From: Dromiciops gliroides
Taxonomy: Eukaryota; Chordata; Mammalia; Microbiotheria; Microbiotheriidae
Assembly: GCF_019393635.1 (NCBI RefSeq)
Contig: NC_057862.1
Location: 477,838,669 to 477,902,668 of the forward strand
DNA length: 64,000 nt
Direction of reading: 5' to 3'
Positions 46,342 through 55,819 of this stretch are shown piece after piece. The notes beneath the pieces are model-generated. The model ran no database searches and was not told the DNA's origin. It saw nothing but the letters and a program-made list of their open reading frames with translations. The stretch's first letter is position 1, and every line of letters begins with the position of its first letter. Position numbers and translations under genes: made by a program.

Positions 46342-46345
46342 ATCC

Positions 46346-46507
46346 TAAAAGAGAGGGAAGTAGCAGATCATTATATTTGTCTCCTAAGGAACCCATATGT
46401 GGGGTAGGGGGTTTGGGTAGGGATAGGGGTTTGGGAAAGGGGTTATGGGTTTGGGTAGGGGTAGGGGTTTGGGGTCCTTAGGAATTCCTCTTTAAAGAAT
46501 TACACCC
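46346..46507. repeat. degenerate telomere-like G-rich tract
   Basis: 46398-46474 consists of units such as GGGTTTGGGTAGGG, GGGATAGGGG and GGGTTATGGG, related to TTAGGG. The G-run spacing could form quadruplexes. A 9-bp inverted repeat (TCCTAAGGA at 46382-46390 and TCCTTAGGA at 46475-46483) brackets it. Confidence 0.75.
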
Positions 46508-46649
46508 CGGGGCAGCTAGATGGCACAGTGGTTAAAGCACCAGCCCTGGATTCAGGAGTACCTGAGTTCAAATCCGGCCTCAGACACTTGACACTTACTA
46601 GCTGTGTGACTCTGGGCAAGTCACTTAACTCCCATTGCCTGGAAAAAAA
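46508..46649 (+). mobile_element. WALLSI/WSINE-type SINE
   Basis: Full-length plus copy. The exact TSD is 'aaagaattacaccc' at 46494-46507 and 46650-46663. Confidence 0.95.
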
Positions 46650-46663
46650 AAAGAATTACACCC

Positions 46664-47123
46664 TCTTGCACACAAAAGCAGTTAGAATAAGATAGTAGTT
46701 TATTTAGAGGAAGAGGAAGGGAAACCATGAGAGAAATCCTTAGACTTCTCATTGGGAGAAAGGCATGGCACAGAGGTAGCTCTGAGATACCAGTCTCCTC
46801 GAGCAGGAGACAGGCAGGTACTTTTATAGAGGACTGATGGGGGTGACCATCTAACTGTGGAAAGTTCCCTTAGTGAGGGAGGACCATACCCCACTGGTGG
46901 TGGCTGGAGGAGTTGGGTGAGGGGTGGCTGCAGATCTCTCAAGCCATCTCTCTCCTCAGGACACAAAGGCAGCAGGGTTGAGGGAGACTAGAATGAAGGG
47001 TGGGGGTCCCAGAGCTAGCTCAGTCCGATCTTATTCCACTTATCTCTCTAGGTGTGTCTGTCCTCCGGTTTAGTTTCTCAAGGAGTAGGTTCTTTGATGT
47101 GTCCCAGAGAACTTCTGGGGTGC
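46664..47123 (-). mobile_element. LTR-like segment
   Basis: In minus orientation it has a TATA box (complement of 'cttttatagagg' at 46821-46832) and, about 120 bp downstream, an AATAAA signal (complement at 46700-46708), the spacing of an LTR promoter and R region. Ends and TSD were not found, so this is tentative. It lies between the SINE and the family C LTR. Confidence 0.4.
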
Positions 47124-47127
47124 TATG

Positions 47128-47737
47128 TGTGTGATATGATTATGGATTTGAGTCAGATTAAATTCTGACCATGGGGTCTGGAAGGTACCCAGACCTGCCC
47201 CAGTATAGTTTGTTAGAAGTTTATTGCTTGTCAAATTCTCACTGTCTCCTTTAAGTTTAATTGCCAATTATTTCTTTGACTTCCCAACATAGCCGAAGAT
47301 AAATTTTAACCCTGTCATCCTTATCTTTAGAGACAGGGGCCTGGAGAGGGGAGTCAGTGGGAACTGTGAGATTTGAAACATCTGACTCTCACTCCCCTGT
47401 TTCCTTTTCCTTTAGTTTGACCTTGTTCCCCCTCCCCTTTTCCCCCTTGCTCCTGGAACACGTATGCATGTCTCCATACATTGATCACGAGCTGAACACG
47501 CACCTTGGATGAGACAGGATTGGATGTTAGATTGTGAGCTCATCCACCCTAGGTGTACGTGGGGACAGTCCTTTTCAAGATTACTATAAAAACCTAGAGG
47601 ATTGGGCATATCTTTGCAAGACTTCAATGTGTAATTGGGTTTTGCCCGTCCTCATGAGGATGTAATAAATCTGTCTCTGCTTGACTTGGTGGTCTCCTCG
47701 AGTTATTTGGGTAAACTGAGGCAGTTTGCTCCATACA
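47128..47737 (+). mobile_element. solo LTR (family C), 4-bp TSD TATG
   Basis: 610 bp, TGTGTGATATG...CCATACA, flanked by TATG at 47124-47127 and 47738-47741. TATA box 'ctataaaaacc' near 47585, AATAAA near 47665. It is homologous to 45048-45831 but in the opposite orientation, with about 1.3 kb between the two. Confidence 0.9.
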
Positions 47738-48054
47738 TATGGGCCCATAACATAATGAAACAGATGTTACTCTGTAACCAGTGGGGGGAAAAAAGATTTA
47801 AATACTGACACAGAAGGGAAACCTTTGAGAACTGCCTTTGAAAGGTTCTCCACATGAATTATGCCTGCTCCTTCTTGGGACAAATAAACTGGTACTATGT
47901 TTTTCCCTAGCAGTTCTCTGATCTGTTTTATTTTTTGTAGGAGGACAGGTATGGAAAAAAAATTGTCAGAGGATTTAGGGCTAAAGCTGTTAAGGGTCTG
48001 AGGCAGAATTGGAATTCATAATTCCTGTTGCAGTGATCTATCCTTTACCTGGCT

Positions 48055-48589
48055 CTCTCTCACCCCTTATCCAATATGTTGTCAAGTCCTGTCGATTTTA
48101 CCCTGTCTGCTGTCCTCTCCCTGCCTTGAGTCTCCCTTCACTCTAGTCAATCCTCCATTCAGCGTTGAAAACAATTTTCCAAAGCAGAAGTCTGACCACA
48201 TCACCCAGCTATTCAGGAAATACCCAGAGGCTCCCTAGCATCTCCAGGATCAAATATAAAATCTTGATGCCTACAGCACTTTGACCAAGATAATCAATCC
48301 ATTACTGTCTCTCCCCCCCTACTAGGAACTCACCCTCCTCTTAGGTCTCCTAGTTTCTCTGGCTTCCTTTTCTTCAAGAACTAAAGTCCCACCTTCTGCA
48401 AGAAGTCTTTCCAAGTCCTCTTTCATCTTAATATCTTCCTTCAGACTACCCCAATTTATCTTGTATTTATCTCGTTTGTATATAATTTTTCCACGTTGTC
48501 TTTCCTATTACACTGTAAGCTCCCTGAGAGAAGGGACTATTTTTTTAAATCTTTCTTTGTATCCACAACGCTTCCTAGTGTTAATTGAC
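48055..48589 (+). mobile_element. L2-type LINE 3' fragment
   Basis: L2 order: 'gtcaagtcctgtcgatttta', 'agtctgaccacatca', 'agaagtctttccaagtcctc', 'cactgtaagctccctgagag'. It is the last recognisable repeat of its kind before the SPAST promoter. Confidence 0.75.
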
Positions 48590-48715
48590 TGACCCTGGGC
48601 AAAGCCCTCTTTGAACCAGCTTAAAATTGGGATAATAATATTGGTGAGGCTCAAATTAGATAATGGAAAGCGCTTTGCAAATCTTAAAGTGCTCACAAAC
48701 GCCAGTTATCATTTA
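48590..48715 (+). mobile_element. MIR-like SINE fragment
   Basis: 'gaccctgggcaaagccctct', 'aattgggataataatattgg' and 'agcgctttgcaaatctta' match the MIR 3' half. Confidence 0.6.
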
Positions 48716-48779
48716 ATCAACAAAGCACCAACCAACATGCAAAGATAATTTGGAGTTCAGGCTGTCCCCAAAGGGCTGC

Positions 48780-49248
48780 AAGGCAAGCTGGGAGTTTTAG
48801 TTTTATAGAAGGCGCAACCAGGGCGAGGTGGGCGAGGCTGAAAGAAAGGTTGCACAAGCGCACCGCTGGAGCTCCTGTCAACAAAGACCGAAGCGCGCTC
48901 GTGAGCGACGGAGGCTGAGAACGTATAGAACGTGCGCGTGTCCGCCTCGCAGCTGCAGCCTATGGTCGGAAAGCAAGGGGACAGGACGTGCGCGTGACCG
49001 CCCTACTGCATGAGCCTGTGGCCGAGAGGGCGGGGCGGGACAGAGACCGAGCCTCGACACCTAGAACTGCTGGGGAGGGGCCCAGAGAAGGGGAGGTGAC
49101 GCTCCTGACCTAGAGAAGAGGCGAGGCGGGGCGTGGAGCTAGCGCGAGCTCGAGGGACTCGTGCGCTGCTAGCCAGCTTTACTGCCCTGCTCCTCTCCTC
49201 TTGCCGCTAGCACCAGCACCGCCGCCGCTTGATCGCTGTCAGCGGGTT
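48780..49248 (+). promoter_or_regulatory. SPAST: SPAST promoter and 5' UTR, CpG island
   Basis: CpG density rises sharply at about 48795 and stays high to about 50060. There is no TATA box. A ZNF143/SBS-like site lies at 48783-48801 (17 of 19 bases match GCATGCTGGGANTTGTAGT if N is allowed). Two copies of ACGTGCGCGTG lie at 48930-48940 and 48986-48996. The transcription start cannot be placed from sequence; it is probably within the last few hundred bases before 49249. Confidence 0.85.
48783..48801 (-). promoter_or_regulatory. ZNF143/THAP11-type (SBS) site
   Basis: Plus-strand GCAAGCTGGGAGTTTTAGT is the complement-strand form of the ACTACAANTCCCAGCATGC motif with two mismatches. This motif is typical of CpG-island housekeeping promoters. 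Confidence 0.6.
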
Positions 49249-49395
49249 ATGGCGGCGGCGGCAGCGGGGGCCGTGAATGAATTCTCCGGGCGGCAGAGGG
49301 AAGAAGAAAGGCTCCGGCAGCGCCGCGCCCGCTGGGCCCCCGCCCCCCTGCGTGGGCCCCGCCCCTCCCGCGGCCGCCGGCCCGTCCCCGCATAA
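49249..49395 (+). other. upstream ORF overlapping the SPAST start
   Basis: ATG at 49249 has G at -3 and G at +4, a strong Kozak context. It opens a 48-codon frame that is out of frame (+1) with spastin, starts 28 nt before the main ATG and stops with TAA at 49393-49395, inside the spastin coding sequence. It would compete with the weak main start. Whether it is translated is inference. Confidence 0.75.
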
Positions 49396-49700
49396 GCGGA
49401 ACCTGTGCTACTTCTCGTACCCGCTGCTGGCCACCTTCGCGCTGCTCCGCTTCGTCGCCTTCCACCTGGGACTCCTCTTCGTGTGGCTCTGCCAGCGCTT
49501 CTCCCGCGCCCTCATGGCCGCCAAGAGGAGCACCCTGGCGGCGGCCACGGCGGATACCGGGCCGGGGGCGGCGGCGGCGGCCTCGGCCCCCGCCCCGTCG
49601 CCCGCGCCGGCGGGCGGCGAGGCCGAGCGGGTCCGCGCCTTCCACAAGCAGGCCTTCGAGTACATCTCCTTCGCCTTGCGCATAGACGAAGATGAGAAAG
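49277..49700 (+). CDS. SPAST: spastin, exon 1 (partial CDS)
   Basis: Spastin is a hexameric AAA ATPase that severs microtubules and shapes ER and endosome membranes. Exon 1 encodes residues 1-141 plus the first base of codon 142. Residues 1-11 are [11 protein letters not shown] as in human. A Pro-rich linker follows, then a hydrophobic hairpin that inserts in ER and lipid-droplet membranes (about 42-71, [14 protein letters not shown]... to [10 protein letters not shown]). An Ala/Pro-rich linker (about 86-113) and the start of the MIT domain (about 117-141, [20 protein letters not shown]) complete it. MIT recruits spastin to ESCRT-III. A second in-frame ATG at 49514 (Met80) corresponds to human Met87, the start of the cytosolic short isoform. 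The donor is AAAG|GTAACA at 49701; the split-codon phase equals that of human exon 1 (which ends after coding base 415; here 424). The main ATG has a weak context (T at -3, A at +4). The remaining exons lie outside the window. Confidence 0.97.
49514..49516 (+). promoter_or_regulatory. SPAST: alternative start codon (Met80, short spastin isoform)
   Basis: In-frame ATG in RALMAAKRS context, homologous to the human Met87 start. It has C at -3 and G at +4. Its use would remove the membrane hairpin. The role comes from knowledge of human SPAST. Confidence 0.8.
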
Positions 49701-50848
49701 GTAACAGTGGTGGGATGGGGGGCGGACTGGGGCTCTCCGCGTCAGCCCCTTGTTAGGGAGTTCCCCAAGGCACCTGGGACTGGCCGCCCTGCCCTCTCAG
49801 CCTCCCCACCCCCATTCTCCTTGGCCACTTATCGCCCGTCGCTCCTGCGTGGGGCGCGCTCTGCCAGTGCTAGCTGCGGGACTCGCCCCATCGTAAGCAT
49901 TCCGTGGCCCCCAGGGAACCTGAGAGCGCCCCTGTCACCAGCCGCCACCCCCCTGCCTGACAAGCAGCTGCGTGACAGCGTTCACCCTGCCCGGCGCGAT
50001 GGCCGCACCGACTGCCCTCGGGTGACCACACTGAGGCAGCGTCAGGCCGGCCCAACGCTTAGTGGCCTCCTGCCCAGGCCAGGTTTCCTAAAGGCTCTGC
50101 TGCCCAAAAAGGAGCTCGTTAACCATGATGGGTGATTGTGGCTGGTTTTAAATAAGAGCAGATGTTGTAATAGGCAAGAAGAAAATTGAGCGGGGTCTTA
50201 GGAAGGAAATAATGTTTTTATTATTTGAACTGAACTGTATTTGCTTTAGCTTACCAAAAGCTAAATTTCCCGGCCTTTAAAAAAACACAAGTAAAATGAC
50301 AGGTGTAATTTCAACTTTTGACACTTGTATACGGGAACAATTAAGTCGATTTTTATAGCATAACTTTTACTCCCGATTTTATGAACTTGATTTAACCTAA
50401 GGCTCCCCTGAGAAACTTGGGAAGTATTTGAGTGGCCTGCATATACTGTGAGGTAAATTGTGGGAAAAGCCTAAACCTATTAATATCATATTGCTTGCCT
50501 TCTCATTGGAGAGGATGGGTCAGAAGGAGGGAGAGAATTGGGCACTGAACATTTTTTTAAATGAATGTTAAATAATTATTTAGAAAAAAGCCTAAACCAA
50601 AAGCAAGTTTTACTTTAGAATGAAAACCTAAAAGGGACTGTCTTAATATAAAGTGTTAGTTTTCAATTAGAAACAATATAGACATTTTTTTTGTAATTAC
50701 AAAACCTCTTATAATGGTCTTCATTGTGGGTTTTTTTGCCCATTCACCCCCAATTTTATTTGCTTTCTAGATTACTAAGCAAAGAGTGGATCACAGTTTT
50801 CTCAGTCACTTTGTGTCACTGTATTACTGTTCTCTTCTCAAACACCTG

Positions 50849-50864
50849 CGGGGGGGGGGGGGGA
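50849..50864. repeat. poly-G run
   Basis: About 15 consecutive G after 'acacctgc'. Confidence 0.95.
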
Positions 50865-50924
50865 GATAGAATATACAATAATTGTGAAGAGCAAAAACAT
50901 TGTGGCTTGTAATCAATCTATCAA

Positions 50925-51475
50925 AAAGCATTTTTTAAGCACTTACCCTGTGCCAGATACTGTGCTAAGTGCTGGAGACACAAGAAAAGTCTTTGCCTTC
51001 AAAGAGTTTACCTTAAATTGGGAGAGACAATATGTAAATATACAAGTTTATCAGTAAACTTTTGGGGGATAAACAGCTAGCAGCTGGGGAGAGCAGGGAA
51101 AACATGATGGGGATAGCTATTGAACTAAGCTTTGAATGAAACAAGGGAGCTTAGAGATGAGGGTAAGGTATGCATCGGGGAATGACTGCATGTGAAAAGG
51201 CAGGGAGAGAAATAGGAGATGGGATATTTTATGGAAGGAACTATGAGTTAGTGTTCCTGTAGTACTTGAAGGGGAGTAATGCATACTAAAGTTGAAAATC
51301 ACTTGGAGCCTCCTGGTTAAAAAAAAAAAAAGGCTTTAAATGCCAAAGAGAGAGTTTTGTATTTAATCCTTAAATGCCAAAGAGAGAGTTTTGTATTTAA
51401 TCCTAGAAGTAATTTAGAACAGGTAATCTCAGGGTAGCAGGAGCACAAGAGTGGCATGGTCAGATCTGGGAGAAG
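50925..51475. repeat. repeat X, fairly complete copy
   Basis: It contains 'ccctgtgccagatactgtgc', 'aaagagtttaccttaaattg', then the middle part ('aggaactatgag', 'gggagtaatgca') and 'ttttgtatttaatccta'. This copy shows how the broken copy at 905-10100 fits together. It carries a 34-bp tandem duplication at 51336-51403. Confidence 0.6.
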
Positions 51476-51579
51476 AGACTTCCACTACCAAAGAGTTGAC
51501 TATTCCTTCTCTACCCTTTGATTAAATCCTAGGATAGCAAGGAAGTAATCTTAAAAAGAAAAAAAGCACAGTAGTCTGT

Positions 51580-51760
51580 CACTTTTTTTCACAGCCCTAT
51601 GAAGTAGGTAGTTGCAAGCATTTTTTCCCCTTTTCCAGATTTAAAAAAAGAAAAACCGAAGTGAAGTGCCAGAAATGGAGTAACCTGCCCCAGAAGAAGA
51701 GTCAGGACTTGAACCCTGATCTCCTGACTTGGTTCAGGACTCTTTCCATTATATTCCACT
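51580..51760 (-). mobile_element. MIR-like CORE-SINE
   Basis: 'ctatgaagtaggtagttgca', 'gagtcaggacttgaaccctg' and 'ctcctgacttggttcagg' in minus orientation. Confidence 0.7.
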
Positions 51761-51994
51761 CACAAACACTGCCCTATTGTAAAGAGGCATCTATCATTTA
51801 CAAAGAGTTACTCTAAGCCACAAGGTGTCTAAAAATAAATGTTTCTTCTCTGAGGTTAAGGACTTGGAAATAGGAGTTCTTCAAGTACTGTCATTTGGGA
51901 GGGAAAGGGAAGAAGACAGGAAGGGAATGCCAAGCAATGTTATTTAATACAGAAATTGATTCGGGACCAGGTGAAAAAAGAATCTAGTTATACA

Positions 51995-52200
51995 GTTATT
52001 AGCTCACCTTTGCATAGGGTTTCATGGTTGGTGAAGTGAGTTCTCAAAACAGCTATTTAAAGTGTAACTAGTTCAAGTAGGACTATCTTGCATTTTATAG
52101 TGTTAGGTGAAATGATTTACCCACAGTCATAGAACTGGTTAAGTGTTGGATCTAGTATTTAATCTTGGCCTTTTGATTCCCAAACCCATTCTTCTTCTAA
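51995..52200 (-). mobile_element. MIR-like SINE, diverged
   Basis: 'gtgaaatgatttacccacag' and 'tcatagaactggttaagtgt' keep the MIR core order. Confidence 0.6.
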
Positions 52201-52358
52201 ATATAACATGATGTTCAAATAAAAATAATGAATAAAAAAGATAGCTTATACTTTATTATAGATCAGTGATTTCATTGGTGTGAACACTCCCCACAGTGGT
52301 GCAAAATGAAGCTTTTGTGCCTTCTCATCCCTGGTGTAAAGTTGCTATCTTGCTATAC

Positions 52359-52832
52359 TGTCTAAAATATCTAATGAGTGGTCGCCAATAAATTATAAGC
52401 TTTAGCAAGAGTTTAGACTTTGAAGCATTTATTAAGGAGAATAAGAATTTGGTGAAAAGAGAAAAAGAGGCCTAGATTCAGCTATCTATCTCAGGGAGCC
52501 AGCATCTCCTGCTCCGCTCCCCTCTGAGGTCCTCAAAAGAGAGAGAGAGAGAGAGAATGAGCCTCGCCCCTCGCCCCTTTTTTGTCCCACAAGCCTCCTG
52601 TGGAACCGGGAACATCCCATCCACGCGTGCTCACACACACAGCTCCAAGCTAATTGGCTGGTAGCTTTGATCTACAGTACCCACGAGCAAACGGCAGGAA
52701 GAGCAAACATCACTTCCTGACGCCAAAGAACTGACCTTCCAAACCACATGGCTTGCCCTCAGATGCCTTCTCCTCGTGGTGGAGCTTTCCTACAGTAACT
52801 TCCCAGCAGGTGGCGTCACTCCAATTGTTACA
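52359..52832 (-). mobile_element. solo LTR (family B), right-complete, left end shortened
   Basis: It shares 'ctaatgagtggtcgccaata', 'aagcatttattaaggagaat' and the right end 'gcaggtggcgtcact...tgttaca' with 35044-35598, but lacks the first 25 or so bases of that family at its left end. No convincing TSD. Confidence 0.8.
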
Positions 52833-53102
52833 CTGGTATGATTCTTTTGTATGGTCTTCCAAAAAGGATTTCTACCCAGCATACTAAAAGTCTTTTCTGA
52901 AGCTTTTAGTATCTTAAAATTAATTTTAATTCATGAAGTATCATAATACTTTTTATAAGTTCCTATCAGGATTCTTTTTAAAAAATGTGAATGAAAATGA
53001 ATGTAACACGTAACTGATCCATTTTTTCTGGTTTTCTATTTCTTTCTTTTAATTGGTAGTACATGATAGTAAATTATATGCAAGCTTGTTTTTTCTCTAC
53101 AG

Positions 53103-53520
53103 TTAGAAGCAGCTAATGGCACAGTGGATAGAATATTGTTTTGGAATTAGGAAGACTTGAGTTTAAATTCAGCCTTACATACTTTGGAGCTGTGTGACCC
53201 TGGGCATGCCACTTAACCTCTGTTTGCCTCAGTTTCTTTACCTATAAAATGGGGCATTAATAGGACATACCATGTAGGGTTATTGGGAGGATAAAATGAG
53301 ATAATATTTGTTAAAAGTGCTTAGCATAGGGGCAGCTAGGTGGCGCATTGGATATAGCACCAGCCCTGAAGTCAGGAGGACCTAAGTTCAAAACCCGCCT
53401 CAGACACTTAACACTTACTAGCTGTGTGACCCTAGGCAAATCACTTAATCCCAATTGCCTCACCAAAAAAAAAAAAAGTGCTTAGCATAGTGCCTGGCAT
53501 ACAGTGGGCCCTATATAAAT
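53103..53520 (+). mobile_element. MIR/THER-like CORE-SINE, split by a younger SINE
   Basis: Head 'gctaatggcacagtggatag', core 'gtgtgaccctgggcatgcca', 'gaggataaaatgagataata' and, after the insertion, 'gcctggcatacagtgggccc'. Confidence 0.85.
53330..53473 (+). mobile_element. WALLSI/WSINE-type SINE
   Basis: Full-length plus copy with exact TSD 'aaaagtgcttagcatag' at 53313-53329 and 53474-53490, nested in the older SINE. Confidence 0.96.
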
Positions 53521-54214
53521 ACTTATTCCCTTCATTTCTCACTTAATCTTACCCTGAATAAACTTAGAAGTGAAGAATCACACCTCTTGCCATCATTCTT
53601 TGGATTACCTATATTATTAATTCTAATGAAACTGTCATTATCCATATTTTGGCAATGTGATGTAGTAAAGAGTATTGTTTATAGGAAATTTCTTTTCCTT
53701 TTGGAGTTTATACAGGCTCTTCCATAAAAGTAATAAACTTTTTTGATAAGTATGTGTCCCTCTTTAATACTTTGCTAAATATAGATAATCAGAAGATTGA
53801 TGAACACAAGTTAACTCTGTGCTTGTAAAGTTCAAGGAATCTTGTAATTTCTTGAGTGGAAAAATACCTTTTTGGAGGTGAATCTTTAAGCCTGTTTTAT
53901 TCCATCAATCATTTTTATTTTATAATCAACTAATGATAATCACAGTAGACTCATTTTATATAGTTCCCACTCAGTTGTGTGACTGAGAAGATGTAATCTA
54001 TATAAAGAATCATCCACTAATACCTCATTGTTTGCTTCTCATATTTTTGTCAGTGATGCCCTTGATATTTTTGAGAACCATTTTCATAAAAGTTTTATAG
54101 AGAAGAAAAAATAAGACAAATGGATTAGTTGTTCTGATGTTTTCTTGGCTACTTTTTGGGGGGTGACCTTTGCCCTTCTTCTAGAATCTTACCTTATTTG
54201 AGAGCTCAAAAATC
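53521..54214. other. intronic, nothing recognised
   Basis: AT-rich. No exon-like frame or repeat recognised. Confidence 0.4.
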
Positions 54215-54287
54215 TATCAAGGCCTCAAGCATTTATTAAGCATTTACTTTTTGTCAGGAACAGTGCTAAGTACTGGAGATACACATA
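54215..54287. repeat. repeat X, left piece
   Basis: 'cagtgctaagtactggagat' then a DNA transposon. The copy resumes at 54906 with 'ccccaaggagcttacattct' and fades by about 55010. Confidence 0.6.
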
Positions 54288-54903
54288 CAGGCAGTTCTCT
54301 AATGCAACATAGGAGTTCCCAAAAAGCACACCAATATGTAAAAGAACAAAACAAAACACAGAGCTTATGGGGGAAATGGGTTTAGAGCCACAGTGTTCAA
54401 AAACTTCATTGCTGATGCATTAAAAATAATATAGGAACCTAATTTTTAAAAATAATGGCACATTTTAATACATCAAATGGTTAAGAAATCCATAAATACT
54501 ACAATAAATGTCTTTTTCCATAACTTGAGGCTACTGCTCTAGGCTGCAGAAGCAAATTGGTCAGGTCACCACTGCAATTAGGCCCAAGGCCACGATGTAA
54601 AGGGATTGTGTGTGCCAGGCCTTCTACAATCACAGCTTCTACTGCACAGAAGATATATAAAATAGTTGTGCACTTTGCTTTGACAAAGACCTAAAGTTTG
54701 CTTGTGGAATTAGGCATTGGAAAGGTTATAACTTTTGAATTACTGTGAAGTGGTGCTGTTTTCTTCATTCTTTTGTTCCTAGTGAAAGAAATCATGTAGA
54801 AGCAAATTTGAAATTCTCGTCATGCTCAAAATATTCCCTAAAATATCAATCACATTGGAATAAATTCCCATTTTGGTAACACAGGCTATAGCAGAATTGA
54901 CTG
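54288..54903. mobile_element. Tigger/pogo-like nonautonomous DNA transposon, TA TSD
   Basis: 616 bp starting CAGGCAGTTCTCTAATGC. Its end, read in reverse complement, is CAGTCAATTCTGCTATAGC, an imperfect terminal inverted repeat. TA flanks both ends (54286-54287 and 54904-54905). The interruption of repeat X at exactly these points supports it. No transposase frame is present. Confidence 0.8.
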
Positions 54904-55619
54904 TATAAACAAAAAGACAGCCCCTGCCCCAAGGAGCTTACATTCTAAAGGGAGCCGTGGGGTGGAGGGAGATAGTACTCATATAGGAGCAAAGTGAAAA
55001 AGTAGTCAGAGAGTCAGAAACAGAGCCAAGAGAAGAATGAAGGATGCCTGGCTTTGACCTTTACACATCCCCCCCCCCCCCAAAAAAAAATGTAATGGGG
55101 AAATGTTTAAGAATTCTAGCACAACTTAAATTTAATATTAATTTGTAGATTAGTAGTGTCAAACTCAAATAGAAATGAGGCCACTAAACCATAGATAAGG
55201 ATCTCTACAGGCTTCATATTAACTTAGAAAACTAGACGTGTTTATATATTTTTTTATTAACATATCAACATATTAAAATCAGTGACATTTTAACCTAGTT
55301 TGGTCCATACTTGGGAGTGCTTTAAGATGCATTAGATGTATTTGACTTGTCAGTAGAAGACTTGAGAAAAGAGGTTTGGAATATTTGCTATTTAGAATCT
55401 GATAATCAGAGAAGTATAAAAGAATTGCTCGCACCAACGAGGGCCTGGTTGAGATTAGAACAAATTTTTAGTGGAATCAGTAAGCACTATTTTATGACTT
55501 CTCCACGTGCATTCAGCAGTATATGAGTAGGAATGGAGCCAAGTAAATGGCAAGATTGAGGTTTGGTGTTTTTTGAGTAGTGATAGTTCAAATGGACATG
55601 AGATTCAAGGGGAGAATGT

Positions 55620-55621
55620 TT
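55620..55621 (+). other. SINE target-site boundary
   Basis: Left end of TSD 'gggagaatgttt' (55610-55621), repeated at 55780-55791, flanking the next SINE. Confidence 0.8.
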
Positions 55622-55779
55622 GGGCAGCTAGGTGGCGCAGTGGATAGAGCACTGGCCCTGGAGTCAGGAGGACCTGAGTTCAAATCCAGCCTCAGACACT
55701 TAACACTTACTAGCTGTGTGACTCTGGGCAAGTCACTTAACCCCAGTTGCCTCACTAACAAAAAACAAAAAAAAACAAA
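55622..55779 (+). mobile_element. WALLSI/WSINE-type SINE
   Basis: Full-length plus copy in SPAST intron 1, sense orientation, A-rich tail, exact 12-bp TSD. Confidence 0.95.
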
Positions 55780-55819
55780 GGGAGAATGTTTTATAGTTTA
55801 ACTGCTTTAACCATCAAGT

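Larger units (their letters stand above)
43579..46345 (-). mobile_element. L1 (copy C), 5' UTR to start of ORF2
   Basis: Read on the minus strand: 5' end near 46345, ORF1 (46341-45836 and 45023-44403), a pyrimidine-rich inter-ORF region, and the first codons of ORF2 at 43702-43580. The ORF2 start reads ILTVNVNGMN and IAEWIKKQNPTICCLQ, typical of the L1 AP-like endonuclease N-terminus. The element stops there, at the BovB junction. A solo LTR (45048-45831) and a small L1 (43917-44100) inserted later. Confidence 0.85.

Noticed and set aside
49247..49645. 132-codon minus-strand frame opposite SPAST exon 1
   Set aside because: Low-complexity Arg/Gly/Pro composition is the shadow of the GC-rich spastin exon.
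49692..50135. 147-codon plus-strand open frame after SPAST exon 1
   Set aside because: It lies in the CpG-rich start of intron 1 beyond a strong splice donor, has no family features, and long frames are expected in GC-rich DNA.
52833..52836. 4-bp TSD for the family B LTR at 52359-52832
   Set aside because: The right flank CTGG does not match the left flank; the left end of the LTR seems lost, so no TSD is claimed.
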